Of a stretch of DNA of 64,000 bases, positions 33,801 to 45,805 are shown one piece after another. The stretch is from Aulostomus chinensis. Its lineage: Eukaryota; Chordata; Actinopteri; Syngnathiformes; Aulostomidae. The notes below the pieces were generated by a model. The model worked only from the letters and a program-made list of their open reading frames with translations, searched no databases and was not told where the DNA came from. Each line of letters starts with the position of its first letter. The stretch's first letter is position 1. A program made the translations under genes and the position numbers. Location of the stretch: contig JBBMOA010000021.1 in the NCBI GenBank assembly GCA_037954235.1, forward strand, positions 5,371,501 to 5,435,500, in the 5' to 3' direction.

Positions 33801-34839
33801 ACTGAGGTGCTGGGCCGCTCTGAGCTTCCGTACATTATTGTATCCTCTCAATAACATTGCCAACTGTCTGTTCTTTAAAAATCAATTCCAAAAAGAACCC
33901 CTATTTTTAGGACGTGGCAGGTAGTATCGACAAGAATGTAGCCTAGTAGGGCTGTGATGCCGCACCATACCAGGAACCACGTTGCGCTGCGCAGCTGTAT
34001 TCTCTTTGCCCATCTGTACTGACTGGAGAATTCATTGCACAACTGCAACTCAGACAAACAAGACAATTTTTTGTAACAAGACAAAGACAACCACTCAGTC
34101 GGACCTATTCGTGTCTCTCCTTTGTTTTACTTGTTTTTGTCTTGCATCCTGCCGTCCTACACGGGCAGCTGAAAACATCCCTCAGTTTTAGAATTCACAC
34201 AAGGCCCTGCATTGTGTCTCATGGTGGTGGTGGGGTGAACATCCTGAACGTCATTCTTTAAGCATGACACTGCACTCTGCAAAATGACTAATGAAGACTT
34301 CTAATTAGATCAATGTCCCCCCCCAGACATGGAAAACAAGACGCACACATGCCGCTGACAAGCTATGAGTAGAATCAATGCGGCGATTACAGCGTGCGCA
34401 GAGATCAGGGTCAAGGAGGACAATGAGAGCCAGAGAGGACAGCAAATGAGTTTGTACCATGAAAATGAAGTAAACTGGTGTAAAAACCACTAAAGATAAA
34501 CAAATCAGTCAGTTTTCTTCGAGGCTAAACCGTGATTTCTTTTTTTTTTTTCCCTCTTGAGGGTACAGTGTACTACATTTGTCCAAACAGCTCAGTGTCT
34601 AATATCTCGTATCACTGCTTTGTCATCTTACATGGCCGCTGCAATAACTGGTGCCCAGGAATATTTAACCTTTCATTTTCCTTCAGGATTTTTCCAGTAC
34701 AATGAGAATATGGTTACTCTACTTGTTATCTCTTCGGTGAAGGTTTGCCCTTCCACTTTCCCAGCATTAAGACTTTCTACGTCTCCGCTGCAGTGAAAAG
34801 ACGTCGGCTGGAGGCATTGTTGTTCCAGTGATTATGTAT

Positions 34840-35110
34840 GCAGACTATCTGGGTCGCCTTGAGGGAATTTCTCCAAATTTGCCTCAAACATCAACTGGGA
34901 CTCAAAGACGACCTGGCGGTCAAAGGTCACTGTTGCCTCACATAAACGCCGTATCTCTGGGATACCTTCGTTCTGTAAATCTGCAACAAATTTCCACGGG
35001 GGCTTAGAGATGAACTGAAAAGATATCTTAGGAACACCTTGAGAACATTTCTCAACTATGAGAGAAACATCCACTGGGACTCAAAGATGAACTACAAAAA
35101 AGGTCACACC
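34840..35110 (+). repeat. two-copy tandem of a dispersed teleost repeat, period about 178 bp
   Basis: CTTGAGGGAATTTCTCCAAA ... ACATCAACTGGGACTCAAAG recurs about 178 bp later as CTTGAGAACATTTCTCAACT ... ACATCCACTGGGACTCAAAG. GGTCAAAGGTCACTGTTGCC follows the first copy and AAAAAGGTCAC the second. I recall this wording as a common fish minisatellite-like repeat. Open frames here are incidental. Confidence 0.65.
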
Positions 35111-35227
35111 GACGATCACACATCAAGGAGGCGTACAACCGAGATGTGGGATTTCCAGCTTCACATCATTTGAAAAGCAAAAAACACCTTTTGTCAAAAC
35201 TCAACCAGCACTCAGGGAGCTCAGTTA

Positions 35228-35275
35228 TTATTATTACTGCTCTTATTATTATCATCATTAGTATTATTATTACTG
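35228..35275. repeat. ATT-rich imperfect trinucleotide tract
   Basis: TTATTATTATTACTGCTC followed by TTATTATTATCATCATTAG and more ATT units, ending before a GGGTTG. Confidence 0.75.
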
Positions 35276-38200
35276 GGTTGTGTAAAATGACAACAGCCAT
35301 AATTCTAAAGAATTTTAGTGGAGCTTTTTTTGGGGGGGGGGGGGCATTTTTATAGCAGTACATAATGGTCATGTTTAATCTTGTAAAAGTAAATGAGCTG
35401 CCAAGACCAATTTGTAACAAGCTGCTGAAATCAATTACTGTTGTGGGTTTGTGAAATTCAATTTCGATAGAGAACATGAAAGAGTGTACGCTTATGTGTG
35501 TCTTTACAGGCCGTATTCATATCTCCGAGCATTGTGAAGTGACATTCCAATTAGTGACCAGTGAATCGTGAGCCGTTATGGTCTCTCACGGCCCGGCCAA
35601 AGTGAACACCTTGAACCAAAAGTAGACAACAAGCCTGCGCATGTTGTTGTTGTCAGCCTTTTGCAGGTCACCAGATGTTTAGGTGCCATGATGACAAGAT
35701 TGCTAGAAATATGTGATTAAATTATGGAGAAATGACGGGCAGGAGAAACACTCTCCGCTCTGGGTCTGTAAATAGCAGAGGTGTGGGCACAAAAACTAGT
35801 GGATGTGTGACAACTTTCACGATAGTGACAAGACCGAAGTGTGATTTCTAAACCATCAAATATGGTGATTGATATTCCACATGTAAGCCTCTCTCAACAA
35901 CACAGGAGGGTGAAGGAGTTCCGAGGAAGGGAAAGATCAGGAAGCACCTCTGAAGTCTGGTCAACTTTCTCCTACCAGAGGACGTTTCTTCACGTAGTAT
36001 GCAGAGCACCCTGTGCTTGACAGCCATTCATTACCTCTAATGGGCCTTCCTCCCTCCTCCTATTTCAGGCAGACCTCCAGTAGCCTGGATGTACAGTACA
36101 CTAGTCGAGCACATGACAGGATGACAATGAGCTGCAGTTTCACAATGTTAAGCACTAGATGCACTGAGACAGACACATTATTTTCCTATATGGGGGTGTG
36201 TTGCGCTGTGTCGTGGAAATGGTTCCGGCATGCTAATAAAATGTCTAATGTCTAATGTAGCGACGCGCAGCGTGAAACGCACCAATAAAGAAAAGCAGCT
36301 TTGGCTTGACATTGTGGATGACACATCAAGATCTACATTCGCTGTCAGAGTTAAATGCTGCTTGGATCTATGTAGGAGCCTTACGGGTAAAAAGGAACTT
36401 GGATTTTGTTGGGCGGAGGTTTTTGCACCCTGCGCGAATTTCCTCGCAAAAGTCATGGTGTATGTAGTTGTCAAGCAAACGTTTAAAGATGCCCTCAAAA
36501 CTTGTTACACATAGAAATACGCCAAACAAATACTATTATGTGCCAAACAGCAGTTACAGTCACTACGCAAACACCACCCACTCACATCCCAATTCCAATT
36601 CCATGAAAAATATGTCTTCTGCTCCTCTGTAACGTCTGTTCTGATCTGGTCTCCGTTACGTGTGTCAGCTGAATTTCGGACCGGGATCCAACAGATTTGT
36701 GATGTCACAAATCCTGCTCATGGGACCGCCTTTTAAAATCACATAAACACCGAGCTACGAGAAAAGGTACTCTTTCCTTATGTAATGTTGTCAAACTCTG
36801 CACATGCATCATTCTACACACTACAACTCAAACATTCAACTGTGGGAACAAACAAATAAGCAAAAACACATTCTTGACCAGATAAAACTTTGAAGATCAA
36901 GTAAGTGACGGCAACTACTATTATTTTTGGGCAATTATTTTATTTTGAGGGAATAAAGTAGGCGACCCAGTTTTACTAAAAATGGGTGTACAGGCAATGC
37001 TTCATGTGATCCTTCTTTCACGTGCAAATTGTGATCGGTCTTTCCTGCCAGCTAGAGTCGGCCATGTTGTCAGTCAGCTGATCGGTCACAAGAGAAAGAT
37101 TCACTGTCGGAGCTTATCCAAAAAAATGGGTTTCCATCTGTTGTTTTGCCCATTTACTCATTTTCAACAAAAGGCAAAATCCACCTCATGCAAGTGTGAA
37201 GACATTGCTGTCAATTTGAGGGAGTTGTTTTGTCTTCTCTCTCCATATTTTTCAGTTTCCATCAACCTTTTCTGATGTGCTACTTCGGAATAGGGCACTG
37301 ATAACACGGCCATGGTGCACTTCGGTTGTTCCAAGGGAATTCACGTTCGCTTTAAGCATGTTTCAATTCATAAAGCTTTTTCTTCTTGCACAAAACTTCT
37401 GACTTGATCTCGTGTCTGATGACCGACGATGTAAATGTTTTAGCTTCATTCTAAATATAGGATCAGATCTTCTGATTCCTTCAAATTTACTTGCAATGTT
37501 ACAGGAATATAAAAAAAACCAACATCTGTTCAGCCTCGCTTCTTTAAGATCACCCTTCCGAGACAAAACGTCCTTAATTGGTCATTTGGGAGCTCGTGGT
37601 GGGACTTGTTGTTTACTGTTCAGCTCTGAGAGACAGTAACACTGTCATGGAGTTTGTTTCCTAAATCAGGACCCCGCATGAGTCCACGGACAGAGTTACA
37701 ACAACAGGCCAATGTCATGCAATCATGTACTTGTTAGAAGGTCATTTGATTTTATTACACGCGCAAGTGGAAACGTACTGTGTTTAGCGATCCGTCATGA
37801 ATTTCCACTGACATTCATCAGCGATGGTGCTCTTGTGCTATTATGTGCCTCTTTTCTAGTCCGTAGAAGGAAAAAAAAAAAACAACAACAATTAACTGAA
37901 GCTGCTGATTGCAAAATAAACAAAAAAATAGAGGATTAAATTATAGGGGGATCTATGCAAATCTGATTAGCATGATGGAAAGACGTTTTTTTCGGCAAAG
38001 TTGAACATCAAGTTTCAAGCAGCTGTAAATTAAACTTAAGAGTAGCAAGACGTCGAGTCATTTTTGTCTGCGAGCCTTGAAACCCGGAAGTCACTTCATA
38101 TTTGTCTGATTGTCAGAAGTCTTTCTTTACACACGGTCCTGCAGAGGTGGGTTGGATATTCGTTCATCACAGTAAACTGATCTTGTAGGGATGAAGCTAA

Positions 38201-39754
38201 AATAACAGCAAAAAGAGGTTGTCACATGTTTGCGATTACTCCAATAAGAAAGATTGAAAAAAAAAAAGGTTAAATACTCCGTAGAATACTTTTTCTTAAT
38301 GCCGCGCTCTGAACGAGCTGCGTGCACAATTTCCCCCGTGATAGAATTCCCAGAAAACTCGTGTTTTTTTTCGTGACATACCACCTTGTGGGTTGTAGAA
38401 ATGTTGTCTTCGCTGAGACTACCAGTTTAAAAAAAAAATAACGCAGTCTTTTTTTTTTAACTGTAAATGACTGTCATTTGATATTCTATTTGTGGCGAAA
38501 CACTGTCCTATAACAGCGGGGAGAGAAATGCACTGATTTCTCACTGCGACAAACACAAGGAACCTCAGAACTGACTTAAGATTGATCGTACAATTATGTA
38601 TTCAACCATTCTCTTCCCTCTTCATGTTGAAACCCTTTCTTTTTTTTAACATTTCTCGATACAACAACCCCACAAGTATATGAAATTGCATCTAATTAAT
38701 TTTTGACAAAAGGAGGCACTGCATCCTCCGCCACACCCACCTGTTTGTGTGAGCCTGCTGTCCCCCAAGCCACTTTTCACCAACCGCCGTCTAGAAAGAT
38801 CATCACGGGGTGTAAAGAAACACAATCTACTTAACTAAATACCCCGGTACTGGAAAGCAATTCACTCGCCACAATAGCAGAAGCAAATGCGAGAGGTTCT
38901 CACAATGAGTAATCCCCTGTGCTGACGACCTCCCCCTTTTTTTTTTCTGCATCTTCTCCCCCCCCCCCTTTTTTCTGTCCTTCTCAAACTTCCCGGGAAA
39001 GAACAAACACAGGCTCTATTGTCTTGCGCTCGCATCTGCAGAACACTCACGGCCTTCATCGCCATGCAAATAGTCAGAGCCCAGACTTACAAATGGATTT
39101 CTATCTGTTGGATTTTTTTCCTCACTCTCTCTTCTTTGTGAACAATCCAGTGCTTATTAGAGTGGAGCCAGAGCATGGAGGGATGCTAATTCATCCACTG
39201 TAGGACCACTATTTCTGCTAGCGATAGGAGGGCAACAGGCTGTTTTTTGACATTCAAGCCGAGGGAGCACGCTGTTCCTACACGCCTTCCTCTGATAACG
39301 CTCGCATTTAAAACTTGACCTGTCATGACACCGTGTTGCAAAATCCCTCGAAAGACTGTTTGTCTTCCACGTTCTCTGAGTTCTTTTGTGCTCTGGTGAG
39401 TGCGGCAACATATTTTCATGAAACATCAGCTTATGAAAAGTTATGCACAATTTTTAAGCAGTGTCCCGCCGCACGAATGCCCAACAACACACGTAATCTG
39501 CATGCCTGCATAGCAACAAGAGCATTCCTTTCATTCTTAATTAAAAAAAAAAGCAATATCTTCAGGTAAATGTAACACAGCTGTTAAGGTTTGGTTAGGG
39601 TTTGGGTTACAATACAAATAAATACATGCAAGCATCCGCAAATATCCTCGTTAGAAAAACCCTGTTGGTCCCCATCACAACGGCTCCAAAATGTTCCTAC
39701 GTCTCCTTAAAAACGCTCACTTTGTTGCCTGAACTCCTATAGATGCCCAGATGT

Positions 39755-39851
39755 TTAGCTGAAATAATTTAGGATAAAATTATTGCAATTTCCCTGGCAG
39801 AACATGCAAAAGGGATTAATAAAGTAATTTGTCTGTCTGTCTGTCTGTCTA
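39755..39851 (+). mobile_element. 3' tail of a non-LTR retroelement ending in (GTCT)n
   Basis: GGGATTAATAAAGTAATTTG followed by GTCTGTCTGTCTGTCTGTCT is the form of tails left by teleost LINE retrotransposition. The upstream body is unclear, so this may be a short 5'-truncated copy. Confidence 0.45.
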
Positions 39852-40178
39852 AAAGAGAAAAAATGCCCGGTCCTTTCACCAGGAGAAGCGGTGGAAATGT
39901 CCGGCCGAAAACACTTTGCTTTGTTGGCAGTGCAATGGCTGCGATGTTGTCCTGCCAGCTCATGATTACACGGGTTATGGATGTAATTAAAAAGAGAGTG
40001 AGCAGAAGCAACCTGATAGCCACCATTGCACTCACAGGTTTGTCACTTTTCAGTCATGGTGTTGGTGACTAGTGATGGGCAGTAACCCGTTTCTGCCATC
40101 AAATTTGTTTTTCTGTCATGGGGTAATCGAAGGCCTGATTGTAAGAATCCAATCTGCTAAAACCTCTGACAGGTAAAG

Positions 40179-40550
40179 CATCCATCCATTTCCTAAGGGT
40201 TATCCTGTTAAGGGTCACTGGGGGGTGGAGCCTATCCCAGCAGCCTTCAGGCGAGAGGCGGGGTTCACCCTGGACAGGTCACCAGTCCATCACAGGACCA
40301 ACACAGAGAGACAGACAACCATTCACACTCACAGTCACACCTACGGTCAATTTAGAGTATCAATCAGCCTCGTCCCCTCTTGATGTCTTTGGACTGTGGG
40401 AGGAAGCTGGAGTACCAGAGAGAACCCACACAGGAACAGGGAGAACATGGAGACTCACACAGAAAGATCCCGTGCTCCAGCCGGGCCTTGAACCCGGTGC
40501 CTTCTTCCTGTGAGGCGACAGTGCTGCCCACTGCACCACCGGGCCGCCCC
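40179..40550 (-). mobile_element. full-length tRNA-derived SINE, type A body, reverse orientation
   Basis: Read on the minus strand it begins GGGGCGGCCCGGTGGTGCAG (A-box-like), has GGGTTCAAGGCCC as a slightly damaged B box, and continues with the same CTTCCTCCCACAGTCCAAAG body as the copies at 20433 and 60136. It ends in GGATGGATGC. The 105-codon minus frame across it is spurious. Confidence 0.87.
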
Positions 40551-42078
40551 GTGATAAAACATATCCAGAAAACACCAGGTGATTCCTGTTTGCACGAGTC
40601 ACAAGTACTTTGATTACATTCTCAGGTAACACCAACGGTTTTGGTGACCAAACAACATTTTTGGATACAATAACCAAAGGTCACTCAGTCTCCTGAACAT
40701 CATCTAGACATGCGAACACCTGAGAGCTAATTACAAACCGAAAAAAATGCCAATAGATGCTATCTTCAGAAGATCTAAGGAGGGGCGGTCCAGCATTGTT
40801 GTGTTTCAATGTCGCCCAAAGTGCCTGTACGAGCCCTACCTCAGAGCCTGTGACAGGGTGGAATTTGCTATTTCGGAAGTTGAGATTAGTTCTCCGTGTG
40901 AACTTCATGGCTCCAGTTCTGATTCCATATCAAACAGAGAAATGTCAGGACCTGCTCTGTGACATTTAAAACCCCCACTGTAGACCTTGTCTAATTGAGC
41001 CTCCCTCATTATAATGATGGATTGTGGACCGACCACAGCAAAAAGAACATCAGGGATGAAAGCGACGGTTTGGCGCTGGTAAGAATTATTTACATTCCCG
41101 CTCTCTTCTTCTCTCTAAGTGCAGCACTGAATCTGACTATCTCTCAGTCTCCGGTGACATTTCAGGGGCTGTCAAATAATGAGCACAGAGTAACGGTCAG
41201 CATATTTGCGACAAGATAAAGGTGAGTCTGGTCAAATCAGCATTCAGCGGGATGTCATGTTGTATAAATAATCTAGGCGCTAATGGTGATATACTGCTTG
41301 CGTATCCTGTGTTAGCTGCTATCAGCAAAGATATCATTTGTTTCATAGGAGGCTCCAGCAGAAGATAATGTGGCTCTGACATAAAACAGACGATTTTATT
41401 CAGCCGATTATTGAGTCCCCCCCCCACTCTGTTGCTTTCTCTTTGAAAAACAAGTTATTTTCTAATCAAAGAGTGACGCGAATATACAGTTCACAAGTTC
41501 AGGCTAAGAAGAGATGAAGGACTGGACTGTTCACACGCCGTCATGTTCGTGGCAGATGTGCCCTTCACGGCTTACATCCATATTGGCACATCGTTTCGCT
41601 GTAATTGGAAGATGACTAAAGCGCCATTGGTATTCAGCTCAGTCCACATGTGGTGAATTTGATGAGGATGTCACATTAAAAATGCATGTTCCTCATATGT
41701 TCTTTGGCCTTTGTCTTTAGCCATGGGAAACAGCGGACACTTATGACAAATAAGGACGGCGCTGACGCCGCCTGAGGTGGATCTCTCCGTTCGACAGGAA
41801 GCATCAGCCTCCCACCACACGTGCGAACGTCAACCACTGATGGAGTGGAAAAGAAACCGGGTCGCCATTCTTAGAACTTCATTACAAAAATAATTCCACG
41901 AAAAAAACCTACTTCTTCACCTGCCATGAATCTGCTACAACATGCACACTCAGCACTCCTGGACAGCGAGAAAACTCCTGGAACGAGACAGCTTTATTGT
42001 CTTCCAGACGACTGATAATGCAAACTACAGCTTGAATTAATTCACTTTCAGGGTCTGTTTCTAAAGCTTTCAGCAGCT

Positions 42079-42201
42079 ATGGCGCTGTGTTATGTTCCCA
42101 GCTGTAACAACTCATTTAAATCTGCTCGGATGTTCACCTCTGACTTTCTTCCATTCTGTAGCCAATTGCATCTTCGGGCTCTTGGGTACTTAAGCATTTA
42201 G
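42079..42201 (+). pseudogene. 40-codon frame, weak THAP-like N-terminus
   Basis: ATG at 42079 begins MALCYVPSCNNSFKSARM, a Cys-x4-Cys spacing right after the start as in THAP domains. The rest of the frame, to TAG at 42199-42201, lacks the later Cys-x2-His and the W and P positions. It may be a truncated transposase remnant or chance. Confidence 0.2.
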
Positions 42202-42246
42202 AGCTGTCTGCGATGACAAATTAATAGACAAATTGTAAAAATAGAA

Positions 42247-42345
42247 ATATTCATTTATTCATTATCTATACCATTTATCCTGTGCGGGGTCGTAGGGAGC
42301 TGGAGACAATCCCAGCTGACATTGAGCAAGAGAACAGCAAAGGAT
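42247..42345 (-). mobile_element. SINE/L2-type 3' tail fragment
   Basis: TTCATTTATTCATTATCTAT followed by ACCATTTATCCTG, GGGTCGTAGGGAGCTGGAGA and ATCCCAGCTGACATTGAGCA matches, on the minus strand, the GGGATAGGCTCCAG-type tail shared by the full SINE copies. Only the 3' part is present. Confidence 0.55.
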
Positions 42346-42949
42346 GTCCTACCCCAGAACCTTAGTGCTGTTAGGAGGCACTGCAGAACCACTCTTTACC
42401 ATTCGTGAAAACACAGAAGGAAGCTCGTGATCAACTCATAAACACGTAAGATCGTAGTATGTGGCTGGAAAAAAAAACAGATGCTAATCTGAAGAATAAG
42501 TGCCGTTTTCATTTGGAGGATAGGGCCTAGGACAGCGCGCTTAGCGGGAAAGTCTGGACCTCCTGGCCAGCTGGGGCCTTTCTGTGCAGAGTTTGTGTGA
42601 GACACATGCATATTAGCTTAACTGGCCATCCAATAATACCAGACATTGGAAAGATCTCCGCTTACTGATGTCTGGGGGTTTCTGACTGCCAGTTAGTTGC
42701 CTGAACGGTAATGAAAACAGCTGCTGACAAACCGAACAGAGCCCTTACACTTTGTCAAGGACACAACTTCCTGTACACCTACACCACCATGCATGTCGCC
42801 GGCCGGCAACTGCCGCTCTTCGCTTCTCCGTTCTGCGATTTTAAACTCTGTTTGTCGGAATAACACCGGGGATCGTCCCCGATCTCTCTGAGTGAAGCTT
42901 TTAGAAACTGACCTGAGAGTCTGTGTTAACTAGTAACTCTAAAATGTCC

Positions 42950-43109
42950 CGTAGGTGAGAGTGTGACTGGGCGTCCGCCTCGGTGCGTCATCCCAGTGAT
43001 TGACCGCCGATCTGTACCCTGCATCTTGCCCAATGTCAGCTGAGATTGGCCCCGGCTCCAGTGACCTTGTACGGGATAAGCAATATAGATAACAGATGGA
43101 TGGATGGAC
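42950..43109 (+). mobile_element. SINE/L2-type 3' tail with (GGAT)n end
   Basis: CCAATGTCAGCTGAGATTGG, CCCCGGCTCCAGTGACC, GGGATAAGCAATATAGATAA and GATGGATGGATGG correspond to the tail of the other SINEs. The head is missing or unrecognisable. Confidence 0.6.
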
Positions 43110-44083
43110 GTTATTACACGCACACATATAATGATAATTTTTTTTTTGTTCCCGAACAACAGCAGGGGATGCTGGACAGACAGAGAGCACTTGTCGTTTT
43201 CTCCATTTATTTTTCAACATTATGAGATCAGAAAACACGATTTGTTTGTAGGGAAACAGCAGACATGCTCAGCCCTCTCATGCTGTGAGGATCCCGAGAG
43301 CAATCGTGGTTTAATATCCGAACAATCTGAGGAGGAGGATCAAATAAGAACATAATTATGTGAGATTTGCGATGCGAAGGGAAAGCTTTCACGTCACTCA
43401 CTGGGTGGCTTTTGATATCAAAGTTTCCAACATGTGGCCTGGTATTTTGGTGCCGAACACTTTGAAGTGTTGCTCTTTCAATGTGGCAAACTGAACAAAA
43501 TTACATGTAAATTGATACTTTTACCAATTTGCCTGTGCATGAACCATTCCAGTTCTCATTAATTGGTGAATTGTTTTCCCACAGATGTTTTCTTCCCCCT
43601 CCTATTTTATTTCTTTGGCCCTTTTGGAGATTCACAAATTTAGCTCGTAGCTAATGGTAGGCTAACACGAGCTACAGTACAGCAGCAAAACGAAAAGAAA
43701 AAAAAAAGAAGATGAATTTTACAAACTCTCAAGTGTGTCCGCATCCGTTTCCTCCAGCCGCATGTTCAAGACCAAAATCAACAAACACTTGAGCACTTTG
43801 AGCCAAAAACATGCAAACAAAAACACTTCCTGTTCAGCGCTTGCTCACGCTAGCAGTCAGTCGAACCAGCGCCACCTCATGGTGGTGGTTCTCTCGGATT
43901 CAAGCAGATGTGGATTATATGGGACAATCTTCTCTCCAATTTGTAAAGGGACATTTTTGGTCAGTTTTGCTAGGTTTTTTTTGTTTGTTTGTTTTGCTGT
44001 CACTGTTTGCCAAAAGTTGCCATTAGCTTTAAGCTAAATACACGTAGCAAGCTCTGTCAGTATTGTGGAGCCACAAAGAACGA

Positions 44084-44103
44084 GGGGGGGGGGGGGGGGG
44101 GGG
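44084..44103. repeat. G20 homopolymer
   Basis: Twenty consecutive G. Length may be unreliable in an assembly. Confidence 0.9.
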
Positions 44104-45588
44104 ACTGTCATCATGACCCCGAGATACCTGTTTAAGAATACTTGAGGGGTAAAATATAGTTTTTGGTTGAAGTATCACTTTCAGGTATTTCAGTTTCAAC
44201 ACTAATCACTCAATTGACCAAATTTTTAGAGCCCATCCACGCTCGCCTCTCTTGAAAGACAGTCATCCCGTTGTTTTCTATTCGATGTCAGCAAAGCTTC
44301 ATCTTCTGAGTGTGAGAACTGACAGCGTTTCTCAAAGGACTCACTGGAGGAACAAGCAGACTTCTCTCTGTTCTCCAGGGAAATATAGTTTTGAGTTGAG
44401 CGTGTGGTATCCATCATGCTGATGAAATGCATAATTAATTCTCATCATTCTTATAATCCTTCTCCAGACTTGACCGCGAAGATGAAAATTACAAGCTGGG
44501 CCCATGTCAGCGTGCTGGCTGATATCTATTGTAGTTTTCTCACTCGTGGCGAAGAAATGCAGATGATAAATCGGCAAGGTTACAAAGTATTTACACAAAT
44601 AAGTTGAAAACAATCGATCCAGTGCACCACTCTGTCATACCCTTAGGGATGTGGTTCCCCTGGAAGAATGCACAATCCCCCTGGCCTGGGTTCATTTGAG
44701 ACGCAGATTGTGTCTGATTGATCAATGAGAACCACTGCTGAGCCATCAATCTAACAGGAGTGGAATAGGAAAAAGGGAACATTAACATGTATTAGCTGCC
44801 GTGTCCTGACAACGTCCTCTACCTTGAGTTGGTGGGAAAGCAGCCACCTCTGGGGACATGAACAAAAGTGGTGAGACCTGCGACAGGTACACGTTATATA
44901 AGGAAAACAGGGACGATGTCAACATCTCGGCTCCTTTGTGATCTCATCTCTGTCACAACATCGGCTCCTTATCTCTGTGTCTGGCAGGGGAAAAAAAAAT
45001 AATAAAAAAAAATCATATCCTGCTGCTACTCCCACACAGGTTAGAGAGTTAATAATCTCAGAATTGAATAAAACTTAAATATCACCTTCCAATGCCCTCC
45101 AGGTAATCATGAATGTAAGCCACTGATGGAAAGCATAAAATTGCCTTTTTTGACACGTCCGCGCTGCACTTTTCAAGACAAACAGGTGATTAATGAGTGA
45201 TTTGAGCAGGCATTTCTGCCAGACAGATGTTCCATATTGCAGTAATCATTGGGCGGAGCAGTTAGGAACTGTTTGTCAAGGTCCTTCTGAAAGAGTGCCA
45301 TGCATGCGAGATTCATTTCCAGGAAAATGGCGAACATGTTGTGATAGAGGATCTGATAGGATATTCAAGCAAACCCCCTCCGTATGTAGAAGTACTTAAC
45401 ATCCACTTTTAGGCAGGTTATAATTCTTCTCTTATTTGTTTGAAGAAATATAAACTGTGATGAAACAGCAGCTATTCCAAAACATCGAGTGTATAAAAGG
45501 TGGACACGCGTCTGAAAAGTGACCTTCCCCCCAACACCACCCTCATACATGCAGGTTTTTAAACCTGGGTAAAGGCGACTCCAAATGT

Positions 45589-45805
45589 TCATCCATCCAT
45601 CCGTCCATTTTCTATACCGCTTATCTGTCAAGGGTCGGGGGGGGGGGTGGAGCCTATCCCAGCTGACGTTGGGTGAGAGGCGGGGTTCATCCTGGACGGG
45701 TCTCCAGTCCGTCGCAGGGCCATCAGCAGCAATTAGGGGTTCAGTATCTTGCTCAAGGATACTTGGACACGGTCACTGGGACCAGCGACCCTTCAGGCAA
45801 CACAA
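45589..45805 (-). mobile_element. SINE, type B body, reverse orientation
   Basis: On the minus strand it shares GTATCCTTGAGCAAGATACT, AACCCCTAATTGCTG and the GGGATAGGCTCCA tail with the element at 12436-12699, and ends in a GGAT run. The tRNA-like head is not clear, so it appears 5'-truncated. Open frames across it on both strands are incidental. Confidence 0.75.

Larger units (their letters stand above)
32913..40178. other. gene-free upstream region of the cadherin gene
   Basis: The promoter and any 5' untranslated exon should lie here or beyond, but I could not fix either: no TATA-like element or donor could be tied to the ATG exon. It holds C17 (33156-33172), (TA)27 (33283-33336), a tandem repeat (34840-35110), a short ATT-rich tract (35228-35275) and a G run (35331-35344). 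Confidence 0.5.
40551..45588. other. gene-free stretch with SINE fragments and a possible THAP start
   Basis: No coding exon recognised. It contains tail fragments at 42247-42345 and 42950-43109, a 40-codon frame with a Cys-x4-Cys start at 42079, and a G20 run at 44084-44103. Confidence 0.5.

Noticed and set aside
36178..36514. Overlapping ~100-codon frames on both strands
   Set aside because: Neither shows a known motif, and overlapping antisense frames of this length arise by chance.
40360..40677. 105-codon minus-strand frame
   Set aside because: Most of it is the SINE at 40179-40550 read through, and equivalent frames appear in the other SINE copies.
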